From an uncultured Bacteroidales bacterium (GTDB lineage: Bacteria > Bacteroidota > Bacteroidia > Bacteroidales > ML635J-15), in contig CAJOIT010000011.1 in NCBI GenBank assembly GCA_905234755.1, positions 62,001 to 126,000 on the forward strand: a stretch of 64,000 nucleotides of DNA. Direction: 5' to 3'. A program made the translations under genes and the position numbers. Positions within the stretch are counted from its first letter, which is position 1. Every line of letters begins with the position of its first letter. Below the pieces are notes generated by a model, which made no database searches, was not told the origin of the DNA, and worked only from the letters and a program-made list of their open reading frames with translations. Shown piece after piece: positions 44,699 through 52,704 of this stretch.

Positions 44699-45918
44699 TT
44701 TTCGAAATTTTTATCTCCAGCCAATATACTTTTCAAATCGTCAATGCTTGGCAATGCCTTACGAAGATTTTCGGGCATATCATCGGCAGTTTTATATGTG
44801 GCAACACCCATAGGTTTCTGATAATCCTGAATAACATATTCAACGAATTCCTTATTAGCAGATTTACAGAGGACTATTCCAATGGACGGATTCTCGTGCG
44901 GTTTCTTTACATGGTCATCAAGAATTCGCAAATAAGTAGTCAACTGACCAAGATAAGATGATTTGAATTCATCGGTTTTGAGTTCAATAACGACCAACGC
45001 GTTCAGTTCACGATTAAAGAAGAGCAAATCAGGGAAAAAATCTACGCCATATACTTCAAGGTGATACTGATTTCCAATGAAAGAAAAATCTCTTCCGAAG
45101 GTCATGATAAATTTCTTGATGTTATGTACGATATTTTGTTCCACCACTCGCTCGTCAACATCTTGTTTATCGCGCAATCCGATTTCTTCAACATTGATAA
45201 AATTGAGCAAGTAGGAATCCTTGAACATCATTACTGCCTTACGGGCTTCTGATGAATTTGAGATTGTTTTTACAAAATTATTCGGAAGTTTTTCTCTGTT
45301 TTCGTAGGTATTTTGTTTGATGAGTTTCTCTAGTGCATCAACCGACAAATGTTCCTCTGCGGTTCGATGGATGTAATAATAGCGACCATCAATATCCTTG
45401 CATAATGATATAATCCGTGAATGATGAGTAAAGGGAATTTTAAAAAAGTCTTCAACAGGGAATTCTGCAATATTCGGAATTGTTATTGCGTGATATATAA
45501 CTATCTTATTGTCAGCATTTTGAAATTCGGCGGTCATGACCGTCGAATCTTTCGGTAAACATTCGGCGGTTGCAACCGTCGAATCTTGTAATAATAAATC
45601 GTCCGTCACGACTGACGAATTATTTGAACCATCTAAAATATTCCAAGCCTCATAAAATCGGCGCATATCTTTCAATTGTGTTTCCGAGTACCCTCTTAAC
45701 CCAGGCAATTCTTTGCGCAGTTGTTCGCTGATTGCTTTGAGCGCACCCGCACCATATGCAAGGTTGCGAGTATTCTTCGACAGGTATTTGCCGATAGCAT
45801 AATACACTGCAAGTTGTACACGATTTACATCCTTTGCTGCTTCGTACTGACCTTGCAGAATGGCAGTCTTAATGACTTCAACCGCCTGCGAGAGTGATAT
45901 GAGATTGTTTTCTTCCAT
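44695..45918 (-). CDS. DUF1016 (YhcG-type) PDDEXK nuclease domain protein
   Basis: The 407-residue protein has the N-terminal DUF1016 winged-helix part (about 1-95: VEVIKTAILQGQYEAAKDVN, YYAIGKYLS, GYSETQLKDMRRFYEAW). The C-terminal PDDEXK nuclease domain follows (about 215-390), with VDFFPDLLFFN (Asp) and ALVVIELKTDEFK (ExK), then GIVLCKSANKEFVEYV. Residues 101-136 are three perfect-length 12-residue repeats (SSVVTDDLLLQD, STVATAECLPKD, STVMTAEFQNAD), encoded by palindromic 36-bp units. The family is common near defence genes and its job is not settled. It is embedded between lpxD (1-bp overlap) and mfd (4-bp overlap). Confidence 0.88.
   Translation of the reverse strand: MEENNLISLSQAVEVIKTAILQGQYEAAKDVNRVQLAVYYAIGKYLSKNTRNLAYGAGALKAISEQLRKELPGLRGYSETQLKDMRRFYEAWNILDGSNNSSVVTDDLLLQDSTVATAECLPKDSTVMTAEFQNADNKIVIYHAITIPNIAEFPVEDFFKIPFTHHSRIISLCKDIDGRYYYIHRTAEEHLSVDALEKLIKQNTYENREKLPNNFVKTISNSSEARKAVMMFKDSYLLNFINVEEIGLRDKQDVDERVVEQNIVHNIKKFIMTFGRDFSFIGNQYHLEVYGVDFFPDLLFFNRELNALVVIELKTDEFKSSYLGQLTTYLRILDDHVKKPHENPSIGIVLCKSANKEFVEYVIQDYQKPMGVATYKTADDMPENLRKALPSIDDLKSILAGDKNFEK
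45525..45620. repeat. Three 24-bp palindromes at 36-bp spacing inside the DUF1016 gene
   Basis: Palindromes start at 45525, 45561 and 45597. The first two have arms ATTCGGCGGT/ACCGTCGAAT around CATG and TGCA (one mismatch pair); the third is more decayed. The 36-bp period keeps the reading frame and gives the 12-residue repeats at residues 101-136. Confidence 0.85.
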
Positions 45919-46961
45919 TATTCACCCTTTTTCTTCAACTCCTCAATTTGCTTTTCTAGTTGGTCTATCTTCTTTGCCATATCGTCCAACTGCTTGAAGC
46001 GTACATACAAGCGCTGATATTTGCGAGCATCCATTGCTGGAGCACCCATAAGGGCTGTGTTTTCTTCTTTCACGGTACCAGCGATTCCTGTTTTTGCCTG
46101 CATCTTGGTGCGGTTGGCAATGTTGGAGTGTGGGCCTATACCCACCTGACCGCCGAACATACAGTTCTCGCCAATCTTTGCCGAACCAGCGATTCCACAT
46201 TGTGCAGCCATAACGGTATTCTTGCCAATCTCAACATTGTGAGCCACATGGTTGTGGTCATCGAGCTTTACGCCACGGCGGATTATGGTGGAACCAGCAA
46301 TTGCACGGTCAATGGTAACAAGCGCACCAAGTTCCACATTGTCCTCGATGACGACATTGCCAATCTGCTCGATTTTCTCGAACTCGCCGTCGGGATTCGG
46401 CGCAAAGCCAAAGCCGTCGGCACCGATGACAGCGTTGGAGTGAATTATGCAATTCTTTCCGATTTCGCAATCGTAGTAAATCTTCACGCCCGGATATAAT
46501 ATTGTATTGTCACCAATCTTCACATTCTTGCCGACATAGCACAACGGATGAACCTGCACATTGTCGCCCAGAACAGCATTTTTGTCGATGTAGGCGAAGC
46601 CACCAATGTAACATCCTTTGCCAATCTTTGCTGTGCGGTGAATTTTGCTACGCATTTCTCGACCTTTCGGAGTCTGCTTGACTGCATATATGTGAAGCAA
46701 ATCAGCAACCGACTTGTAAGCATCTGGAACGCGAATCAAAGTTGCTGAAATTTCTCCATGAGGTTCAAAATTGTTGTTTACAATCACAGCCGAAGCCTTG
46801 CTTGTATATATGTATTGCTCATATTTGGGGTTTGCTAAAAACGAAATAGCTCCCGATTCTCCGTATTCAATTCTTGCGAATTTCGAAATCATGACCGAGC
46901 CGTTGCCTTCGACTGTTCCACCGAGCATGTCGGCGATTTCCTTTGCTGAATATTCATTCAT
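45918..46961 (-). CDS. lpxD: UDP-3-O-acylglucosamine N-acyltransferase LpxD
   Basis: LpxD adds the second 3-hydroxyacyl chain in lipid A synthesis. From the ATG at 46961 (MNEYSAKEIADMLGGTVEG) it has 347 residues. The N-terminal uridine-binding domain (about 1-100, with FLANPKYEQYIYT) leads to the left-handed beta-helix of hexapeptide repeats (about 105-320), which includes GADGFGFAP and DDHNHVAHNVEIG (catalytic His). The C-terminal coiled helix is rich in Lys/Glu (KKIDQLEKQIEELKKKGE). An in-frame ATG at 46985 overlaps the -7 box. It overlaps the DUF1016 gene by 1 bp. Confidence 0.95.
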   Translation of the reverse strand: MNEYSAKEIADMLGGTVEGNGSVMISKFARIEYGESGAISFLANPKYEQYIYTSKASAVIVNNNFEPHGEISATLIRVPDAYKSVADLLHIYAVKQTPKGREMRSKIHRTAKIGKGCYIGGFAYIDKNAVLGDNVQVHPLCYVGKNVKIGDNTILYPGVKIYYDCEIGKNCIIHSNAVIGADGFGFAPNPDGEFEKIEQIGNVVIEDNVELGALVTIDRAIAGSTIIRRGVKLDDHNHVAHNVEIGKNTVMAAQCGIAGSAKIGENCMFGGQVGIGPHSNIANRTKMQAKTGIAGTVKEENTALMGAPAMDARKYQRLYVRFKQLDDMAKKIDQLEKQIEELKKKGE

Positions 46962-46982
46962 CTCAATAATGATTATAGAATG

Positions 46983-46990
46983 CAAAGTTA
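46983..46990 (-). promoter_or_regulatory. Predicted -7 box of the lpxD-DUF1016-mfd operon
   Basis: Minus strand TAACTTTG, perfect TAnnTTTG, 21 bp before the ATG at 46961 and over the alternative ATG at 46985. Confidence 0.5.
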
Positions 46991-47092
46991 AAAAATAATA
47001 TGCAAACTTTGATTCGTTTTTCTTGATGCAAATGCAGATAGATGCAAGATATTATTCGTGCTGTCGTAAAAAAATTGTAAACTTGCGCAGAT

Positions 47093-47122
47093 TTTGAATT
47101 TTATAAAATGGAATAGTTTTTG
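47093..47122 (+). promoter_or_regulatory. Predicted promoter of the 47164-47814 gene
   Basis: TTTG (47093-47096), 17 bp, then TAGTTTTTG (47114-47122), close to TAnnTTTG with one extra T. It is divergent from the lpxD promoter. Confidence 0.4.
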
Positions 47123-47163
47123 AAAATGTCATGCCTACAAACATTTTAAATGGAGGAAAAGAT

Positions 47164-47814
47164 ATGAAAACGAAGGTAATAACTATTGCTTTGGCAATAT
47201 CAGTATTAGCAATTATGCCGAATTTCACATCAGCACAGGAACAGGACGCAATGCCAGAATCTAAATCTGAGGATATATATGACTATAGCTTGGCTCCTAG
47301 AAATGAAATTTCCACTAGCATAGGTACAGTATCTGCTTTTGGTGGTATATTCGACTTGTTCAAGGTTGTAATAGAGGGTGTCGGCAATGGTATATCGAAA
47401 AATTACAGAACCGATACAAAGTTCATCGGAACATACGGACTCGACTACTATTATCAGGTAAACAAATGGTTTCGCCCGGGTGCAAAAATTGTTTATGAAG
47501 GTCTGACGACTTCAATTTACGACACTACAGACGCTCTCGTAAATCACTACAATACATCAACACTATCGATTATGCCGAGTGTGCAGTTTTCGTATCTCAA
47601 TAGGAAATATGTAAAATTGTATTCTGGAATTGATCTTGGCGTTGCGTTCATTTTCGATGACAACAAGCAGGGTTCAAGTGTTTCTTCAACACTTTTTGCT
47701 TTCAACTTGACTGTTCTTGGAGTTCGTGTCGGAAACGACAGAATTTTTGGTGTTGTTGAGACAAATATCGGAATGGATGCGATGATAAAGGGAGGATTTG
47801 GAGTCCGATTCTGA
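47164..47814 (+). CDS. Outer-membrane beta-barrel-like protein
   Basis: The 216-residue protein starts at the ATG at 47164 with the signal peptide MKTKVITIALAISVLAIMPNFTSAQ. A GGAGG Shine-Dalgarno site (47152-47156), 7 bp before the ATG, decides this start and is unusual in this window. The mature part has alternating strands (YGLDYYYQVNKWFRPGAKIVYEG, IMPSVQFSYLNRKYVKLYSGI, LGVAFIF) and ends in GGFGVRF, a barrel-type C-terminal Phe. An outer-membrane beta-barrel of about 8 strands is likely. It stands alone on the plus strand, inside the lpx region, with its own promoter and a shared terminator. Confidence 0.78.
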   Translation: MKTKVITIALAISVLAIMPNFTSAQEQDAMPESKSEDIYDYSLAPRNEISTSIGTVSAFGGIFDLFKVVIEGVGNGISKNYRTDTKFIGTYGLDYYYQVNKWFRPGAKIVYEGLTTSIYDTTDALVNHYNTSTLSIMPSVQFSYLNRKYVKLYSGIDLGVAFIFDDNKQGSSVSSTLFAFNLTVLGVRVGNDRIFGVVETNIGMDAMIKGGFGVRF

Positions 47815-47834
47815 TAACTGATTGTAAATGAACG

Positions 47835-47864
47835 AAAAAAAGGTAGCCGATGGCTACCTTTTTT
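47835..47864. terminator. Bidirectional terminator between the OMP gene and lpxA
   Basis: AAAAAAAGGTAGCC and GGCTACCTTTTTT form a 13-base stem with a 3-base loop. It serves the plus-strand gene ending at 47814 and lpxA ending at 47884. Confidence 0.85.
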
Positions 47865-47883
47865 GTTATATCACACGAGGATA

Positions 47884-48669
47884 CTACTCCTTTTCTCCTG
47901 TTCCCCTGATGATTCCCCTATTGGAATTGCGAAGGAAAAGGACAATCTCATCGCGTTCCTTGGTGGCTGGCAGTTCATTTTCGATATACTCTAGCGCCTG
48001 ACTTACATTCATACCCTTGTTATACAGCACCCTATATATATCCTGAATGTTGTTTATCATCTCGTTAGTAAATCCTCGACGGCGGAGTCCTATAGAATTT
48101 ACACCCGAATAAGCCAGCGGATTTCTTGCTGCTCGAATATATGGAGGAACATCTTTGCCTACTAGCGAGTTGCCAGCAAACATGGTGTGTGCCCCAATGT
48201 GGCAGAACTGATGAACAAGAGTATTGGCACTGAGAATAGCATAGTCGTCAACTACGACTTCGCCTGCAAGAGTTGCTCCGTTAACCAAAATAACATTGTT
48301 TCCAACAACGCAGTCGTGAGCGACATGGCAGTAAGCCATTATCAAGCAGTTGGAGCCAATTATAGTGCGACCTTTCGCCATTGTTCCGCGACTTACAGTT
48401 ACGCATTCGCGAATCATAGTATTGTCTCCTATTTCTGCTGTTGTCTTTTCTCCTTTGAACTTCAAGTCCTGCGGTATTGCAGCGATTACTGCTCCAGGGA
48501 AAATCTTACAATTTTTACCAATCTTTGCGCCTTCAAGTATAGTAGTGTGAGGACCAATCCAGGTACCTTCTCCTATTTCGACATTTTTTTCGATATATGC
48601 AAACGGCTCTATTATCACATTTTCGGCTATTTTCGCCGACGGATGTACAAATGCAAGCGGTTGATTCAT
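47884..48669 (-). CDS. lpxA: UDP-N-acetylglucosamine O-acyltransferase LpxA
   Basis: LpxA adds the first 3-hydroxyacyl chain to UDP-GlcNAc in lipid A synthesis. The 261-residue protein has hexapeptide beta-helix repeats over about 1-190 (VHPSAKIAENVIIEPFAYIE; GTWIGPHTTILEGAKIG). It shows CHVAHDCVVGN (catalytic His) and FCHIGAHTMFAGNSLV, then the C-terminal helical part (GVNSIGLRRRGFTNEMINNI). Length is normal. The gap to lpxC is 6 bp. Confidence 0.95.
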   Translation of the reverse strand: MNQPLAFVHPSAKIAENVIIEPFAYIEKNVEIGEGTWIGPHTTILEGAKIGKNCKIFPGAVIAAIPQDLKFKGEKTTAEIGDNTMIRECVTVSRGTMAKGRTIIGSNCLIMAYCHVAHDCVVGNNVILVNGATLAGEVVVDDYAILSANTLVHQFCHIGAHTMFAGNSLVGKDVPPYIRAARNPLAYSGVNSIGLRRRGFTNEMINNIQDIYRVLYNKGMNVSQALEYIENELPATKERDEIVLFLRNSNRGIIRGTGEKE

Positions 48670-48675
48670 ATTAAA

Positions 48676-49581
48676 TTATCTTGATTTAAAATATTGTCTT
48701 AGTTGTTTTGAAAACTCTGTGTTGGCGAAATGTCCTGGTCTTGTGGCTTCAATCCTTGCATTGAATCGGAATCCGCACAGAGCTAGGTCGCCAATTATGT
48801 CGAGCAACTTATGCCGTGCTGGTTCGTTGTCGAACTGCAATTTTAAGTTGTTCAATATACCACCTTCTTGTGCTTTCATGCTATCCTTTCCACAAAGGGC
48901 AGCGATGCGGTCGTACTCGCTCTGTGGCAAAACTTTGTCAACTACAACTATAGCATTGTCGAGGTCTCCGCCCTTTATGAGGTTCATCTTGAGCAAAGGT
49001 TCTATTTCGCTGAGGAAAACAAATGTCCTGCAACTTGCTATTTCTGTTGCAAAATTCGAAATGTCAATAAGTTCTGCTGTCTGAGGAGACATAGCCTTGC
49101 CATAGTCAACAAGAACCTTAACTGAATATTTGTCGGCTGGGTAAAGTGTTATTTCAGTTCCATTTTCGTTGGAATACTTCAAAGGTTCTTCAATGTCAAG
49201 AACCTTTAAGTCGGCATCTTGTTCAACTAGTCCAACCTTTTTGTACTCTTCAACATAAAGTCTCGAACTGCCATCTAGGATTGGAACTTCCGGTCCATCG
49301 ATATGAAATTCGGCATTGTCGATGCCCATTGCGTATGTTGCTGCCATAAGGTGCTCGATGGTGCTTATGCTGACTCCATTTTCCTCTAAGGTCGTACCTC
49401 TTGAAGTTGCATTGACATTGTCGGCAATAGCCTTTACATGAGGCTTCCCCTCCAAGTCAGTCCTTACAAAAACATATCCGCTATTGGGTTTGGCAGGCTT
49501 CACTGTTAAGGTTGACATCTTCCCGAGATGCAATCCCATTCCGCTTAGGCTTATTTCTCCAGCTACAGTCTTCTGCTTCAT
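48676..49581 (-). CDS. lpxC: UDP-3-O-acyl-N-acetylglucosamine deacetylase LpxC
   Basis: LpxC is the zinc-dependent committed step of lipid A synthesis. From the ATG at 49581 it has 301 residues. It shows SISTIEHLMAATYAMG (Glu76, His77), ARHKLLDIIGDLALCG (His257, Asp261) and RPGHFANTEF (His284), the zinc and catalytic residues. Many Bacteroidota have LpxC fused to FabZ (about 460 residues). Here the FabZ part is absent: lpxA starts 6 bp after the stop. An in-frame ATG at 49614 lies next to the -7 box (49603-49610) and is rejected. Confidence 0.95.
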   Translation of the reverse strand: MKQKTVAGEISLSGMGLHLGKMSTLTVKPAKPNSGYVFVRTDLEGKPHVKAIADNVNATSRGTTLEENGVSISTIEHLMAATYAMGIDNAEFHIDGPEVPILDGSSRLYVEEYKKVGLVEQDADLKVLDIEEPLKYSNENGTEITLYPADKYSVKVLVDYGKAMSPQTAELIDISNFATEIASCRTFVFLSEIEPLLKMNLIKGGDLDNAIVVVDKVLPQSEYDRIAALCGKDSMKAQEGGILNNLKLQFDNEPARHKLLDIIGDLALCGFRFNARIEATRPGHFANTEFSKQLRQYFKSR

Positions 49582-49602
49582 TACATAAGTTAAAAAATCG
49601 TG

Positions 49603-49610
49603 CAAAGTTA
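49603..49610 (-). promoter_or_regulatory. Predicted -7 box of the lpxC-lpxA operon
   Basis: Minus strand TAACTTTG, perfect TAnnTTTG, 21 bp before the ATG at 49581. Confidence 0.5.
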
Positions 49611-49650
49611 GCATTTATTTGCGAATACCGAAAAACTTTTTTCGGTGTAG

Positions 49651-50370
49651 CTATTCTCTGCCCAAGAATTTAAGTGCTTCGTAAGATGCTTTTTGCTCTG
49701 CTTCTTTTTTTGTCCAGCCCTTGCCTGTTGATACAAACTTATCGTTTATACATATTTCCGTGACGAAATGGTATAGTTTCTCGCACGACTCCATGCTCTC
49801 AAAAGTATCGATTACGAGAGGAAATTTTTCTTTTTGAGAATATTGTAATAACCGCGACTTATAATCGCTGTTGTGCTTCATCAGGTTATCGACATCGAAG
49901 AAACGGATGAAAATATTTCTTACAAATTTTTCACATTCCTTATAACCACGGTCCATGTATATAGCGCCAACCAATGCTTCGAACGAGTTGCCTGTAATAT
50001 TTTTCTCGTCGTTGTTTTTCGATTCCTTGTATTGCATGAATCGTTTCAGTTCGAGTTCGGATGCCACGCGGTTAAGGCTTTTGCGGCTAACGAGCATGGA
50101 ACGCAAAACAGTAAGTATGCCTTCGGGTGCATTCGGATATTTCTCGTAGAGCATCGAACTGGCAATCGTGCTTATTACAGAGTCACCGAGAAACTCCAAG
50201 CGCTCGTTGTTGTAACGGATTTCCTTTTGCTTCAAGTTTGCCGAAGCGTGGCGCAAAGCCATTTTATAATGCATGATTTCCTTGGGTTTGAATCCAAGAA
50301 ATCTTTCGAGCTGCTTCCTTAATTTTTCATCCTTGGGATTTCTCTTCCTAAAAAGAAAGGATAGAAACAT
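49651..50370 (-). CDS. rnc: Ribonuclease III
   Basis: RNase III cuts double-stranded RNA, including the rRNA precursor. The 239-residue protein has the catalytic motif NERLEFLGDSVIST at about 50-65, and NSFEALVGAIYMDRG (second Glu/Asp site). The C-terminal dsRNA-binding domain is at about 165-239 (SDYKSRLLQYSQ; GKGWTKKEAEQKASYEALK). The start overlaps the fabF stop by 1 bp. The order acpP-fabF-rnc is common in bacteria. Confidence 0.95.
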   Translation of the reverse strand: MFLSFLFRKRNPKDEKLRKQLERFLGFKPKEIMHYKMALRHASANLKQKEIRYNNERLEFLGDSVISTIASSMLYEKYPNAPEGILTVLRSMLVSRKSLNRVASELELKRFMQYKESKNNDEKNITGNSFEALVGAIYMDRGYKECEKFVRNIFIRFFDVDNLMKHNSDYKSRLLQYSQKEKFPLVIDTFESMESCEKLYHFVTEICINDKFVSTGKGWTKKEAEQKASYEALKFLGRE

Positions 50371-51620
50371 TATTTGTCCATTTTTTTGAAAATGATGGAT
50401 GTATTGTGTCCGCTGAATCCGAATGCGTTCGACATGGCGTAGTCAACATTACGGGTTTGAGCCTTATGTAAGGTAAGGTTCAAGTTACGGTCAATTTTCT
50501 CGTCGAATTGTTTATGGTTTATCGTCGGAGGCACAATGCTTTCGTTTATAGAGAAGATGCAGAACATGGATTCGATTGCACCTGCAGCTCCTAAAAGATG
50601 TCCTACTTCCGACTTTGTTGAACTGATGTTCAGTTTGTATGCATGTTCGCCAAAAACTTTCTGGATTGCAATTATTTCTGGCAAGTCGCCGATAGGCGTT
50701 GATGTTGCATGTGCATTGATGTAGTCGATTTTGTCAGGATTGATACCTGCATTCTTCAATGCGTTTGTCATGGCAATTACACCGCCAAGTCCTTCGGGAT
50801 GAGGTGCAGTAATATGGTAGGCATCGGCTGAAAGGCCAATACCCACTATTTCTGCATAAATTTTTGCACCGCGCTCCAAGGCATGTTCGTATTCCTCGAG
50901 CACTAATGCACAACCACCTTCGCCCATCACGAATCCGTCGCGCGTAGCACAGAACGGGCGTGATGCCGACAGGTATTCATCGTTGTTTTTCGACATAGCC
51001 TGCATCGACTGGAAACCTTCCATTCCGACTTCGTTAACCGATGCTTCGGAACCGCCAGTGACAATCATGTCGGCCATATTAAGACGGATAAGGTTTACAG
51101 AATCGATTATAGCATTTGCCGATGAAGCACATGCCGATACAGTATTGTAGTTCGGCCCCATAAGTCCATACCTTATTGATATTGTTCCGGCTGCGATGTC
51201 GGCTATCATCTTTGGTATAAAGAAGGGAGAGAACCGCGAAACTGCACTGCCTGCATAATCTAATATTTCACCGAAAATTGTATTTGAACCGCCGATTCCC
51301 GATGCCCAAATAACTCCAGCTCTTGTCTTGTCGATGGTATCTAAATCGATATTGCTGTCCTTAATGGCTTCGTCGGAGGATATCAGGGCAAACTGGCAGA
51401 ATCTGTCGAGCTTGCGAAGTTCCTTGCGGTCGAAATATTGTTCGGGCTTGAAATTCTTAACTGTGCAAGCAAACTTGGTCTTTGAAGTAGAGGTGTCGTA
51501 TGTATCTATAAGTGCAGCCCCGCTGACACCGTCCTTGACATTGTTCCATGTCTCACGACTTGTCAGACCTACGGGCGATATTGCGCCCATACCGGTTACT
51601 ACAACCCTCTTTAACTCCAT
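50370..51620 (-). CDS. fabF: Beta-ketoacyl-ACP synthase II
   Basis: FabF elongates fatty acids by condensing malonyl-ACP with acyl-ACP. The 416-residue protein has the active-site Cys164 in NTVSACASSANAI, His in INAHATSTPIGD and in SEVGHLLGAAG, and the end GFSGHNTSIIFKK. These are the Cys-His-His triad of the family. It is 3 bp from acpP and overlaps rnc by 1 bp. Confidence 0.96.
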   Translation of the reverse strand: MELKRVVVTGMGAISPVGLTSRETWNNVKDGVSGAALIDTYDTSTSKTKFACTVKNFKPEQYFDRKELRKLDRFCQFALISSDEAIKDSNIDLDTIDKTRAGVIWASGIGGSNTIFGEILDYAGSAVSRFSPFFIPKMIADIAAGTISIRYGLMGPNYNTVSACASSANAIIDSVNLIRLNMADMIVTGGSEASVNEVGMEGFQSMQAMSKNNDEYLSASRPFCATRDGFVMGEGGCALVLEEYEHALERGAKIYAEIVGIGLSADAYHITAPHPEGLGGVIAMTNALKNAGINPDKIDYINAHATSTPIGDLPEIIAIQKVFGEHAYKLNISSTKSEVGHLLGAAGAIESMFCIFSINESIVPPTINHKQFDEKIDRNLNLTLHKAQTRNVDYAMSNAFGFSGHNTSIIFKKMDK

Positions 51621-51623
51621 AAA

Positions 51624-51863
51624 TTATTTCTGCAATTGTGCTTCTATGTAGGCTATTGCAGCACCTACTGTTGTAAGATTTTCTGCTTCTGTATCAGGAA
51701 TTTCAACACCAAATTCTTTTTCGAATTCCATTGTCAATTCAACTGTATCCAACGAATCAGCACCCAAATCGGAAATGAAACTTGCTTCCGGTGTTACTTC
51801 GGCTTCGTCAACGCCCAATTTCTCAACGATAATACTTTTTACTCTAGATGCAATGTCTGACAT
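51624..51863 (-). CDS. acpP: Acyl carrier protein
   Basis: ACP carries growing fatty acids on a phosphopantetheine arm. The 79-residue acidic protein has the modification site [12 protein letters not shown] with Ser37, and the four-helix pattern of the family. It leads the acpP-fabF-rnc operon. It would also supply acyl chains to LpxA and LpxD encoded nearby, and is a possible target of the PPTase at 1.4 kb. Confidence 0.97.
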   Translation of the reverse strand: MSDIASRVKSIIVEKLGVDEAEVTPEASFISDLGADSLDTVELTMEFEKEFGVEIPDTEAENLTTVGAAIAYIEAQLQK

Positions 51864-51909
51864 AAATCGTAAATTTTAGTTAATAAAAATCATTAAAAAA
51901 AAATCGGTG

Positions 51910-51941
51910 CAAAATAACTAAATACATTTTAGATAGTCAAA
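51910..51941 (-). promoter_or_regulatory. Possible promoter of acpP-fabF-rnc
   Basis: Minus strand TTTG (51938-51941) and TTATTTTG (51910-51917), 20 bp apart; the second is one base off TAnnTTTG. Confidence 0.35.
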
Positions 51942-51956
51942 CTTTTTTAATTCTTT

Positions 51957-51988
51957 TTTGCCATTGCCATTTTTTTTGATGTACTTTG
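51957..51988 (+). promoter_or_regulatory. Possible promoter of purN
   Basis: TTTG (51957-51960) and TACTTTG (51982-51988), 21 bp apart; the second is one base short of TAnnTTTG. The ATG of purN is at 52019. Confidence 0.3.
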
Positions 51989-52018
51989 CATTGATAATCA
52001 AACATAAAGGACACAACA

Positions 52019-52600
52019 ATGGACAAAATGATAAGAATTGCGCTATTTGCCTCTGGCTCAGGAACTAATGTCGAAAACATAGCAAATTACTTCAATGGGA
52101 AAACCACAGCAAAACCTGTCTGTGTACTCTGCAATAAGCCCGATGCCTTCGTACTTGAGCGTGCAAAACGCCTAAACCTCGATTCAATGACATTCAACCG
52201 AGCCGATTTCAATGATGGGAAAAGGATAATGGATTACCTCGCAAAGCATGACATCGACATGATAGTTCTAGCCGGATTCCTCTGGCTGGTTCCGCAATAC
52301 CTAATTGATGCTTATCCAAGCCGAATCGTAAATATACATCCTGCGCTATTGCCCAAGTTTGGCGGAAAGGGAATGTACGGCATGCATGTACACGAAGCAG
52401 TTAAGCAAAGCGGAGAAACCGAAACTGGAATTACCATCCACCTGATTGACGGCAACTACGACAAGGGCAGTACAGTCTTTCAGGCAAAGGTTGCAATTGA
52501 CCCGTCAGACTCTCCAGACGACATTGCCAACAAGGTTCATGCGCTTGAATACAAGCATTATCCTGAAGTTATAGAAGAGATTGCAAAGAAAATCAAATAA
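52019..52600 (+). CDS. purN: Phosphoribosylglycinamide formyltransferase PurN
   Basis: PurN formylates GAR with 10-formyltetrahydrofolate in purine synthesis. The 193-residue protein has IALFASGSGTNVENI near the N-terminus and VLAGFLWLVPQYLI. It shows NIHPALLPKFGGKGMYG (Asn-His catalytic pair) and ETGITIHLIDGNYDKG (catalytic Asp). Either the ATG at 52019 or one at 52028 could start it. It is divergent from acpP. Confidence 0.95.
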   Translation: MDKMIRIALFASGSGTNVENIANYFNGKTTAKPVCVLCNKPDAFVLERAKRLNLDSMTFNRADFNDGKRIMDYLAKHDIDMIVLAGFLWLVPQYLIDAYPSRIVNIHPALLPKFGGKGMYGMHVHEAVKQSGETETGITIHLIDGNYDKGSTVFQAKVAIDPSDSPDDIANKVHALEYKHYPEVIEEIAKKIK

Positions 52601-52704
52601 AGCTTCCAAACTAGACACCTATGTTTGCTTGCATAATGCAGGCTTATTTTAGCAAACCCATAACAGCCACATAAAATCTGACAACAAGATATTTTTGAAA
52701 TCCA

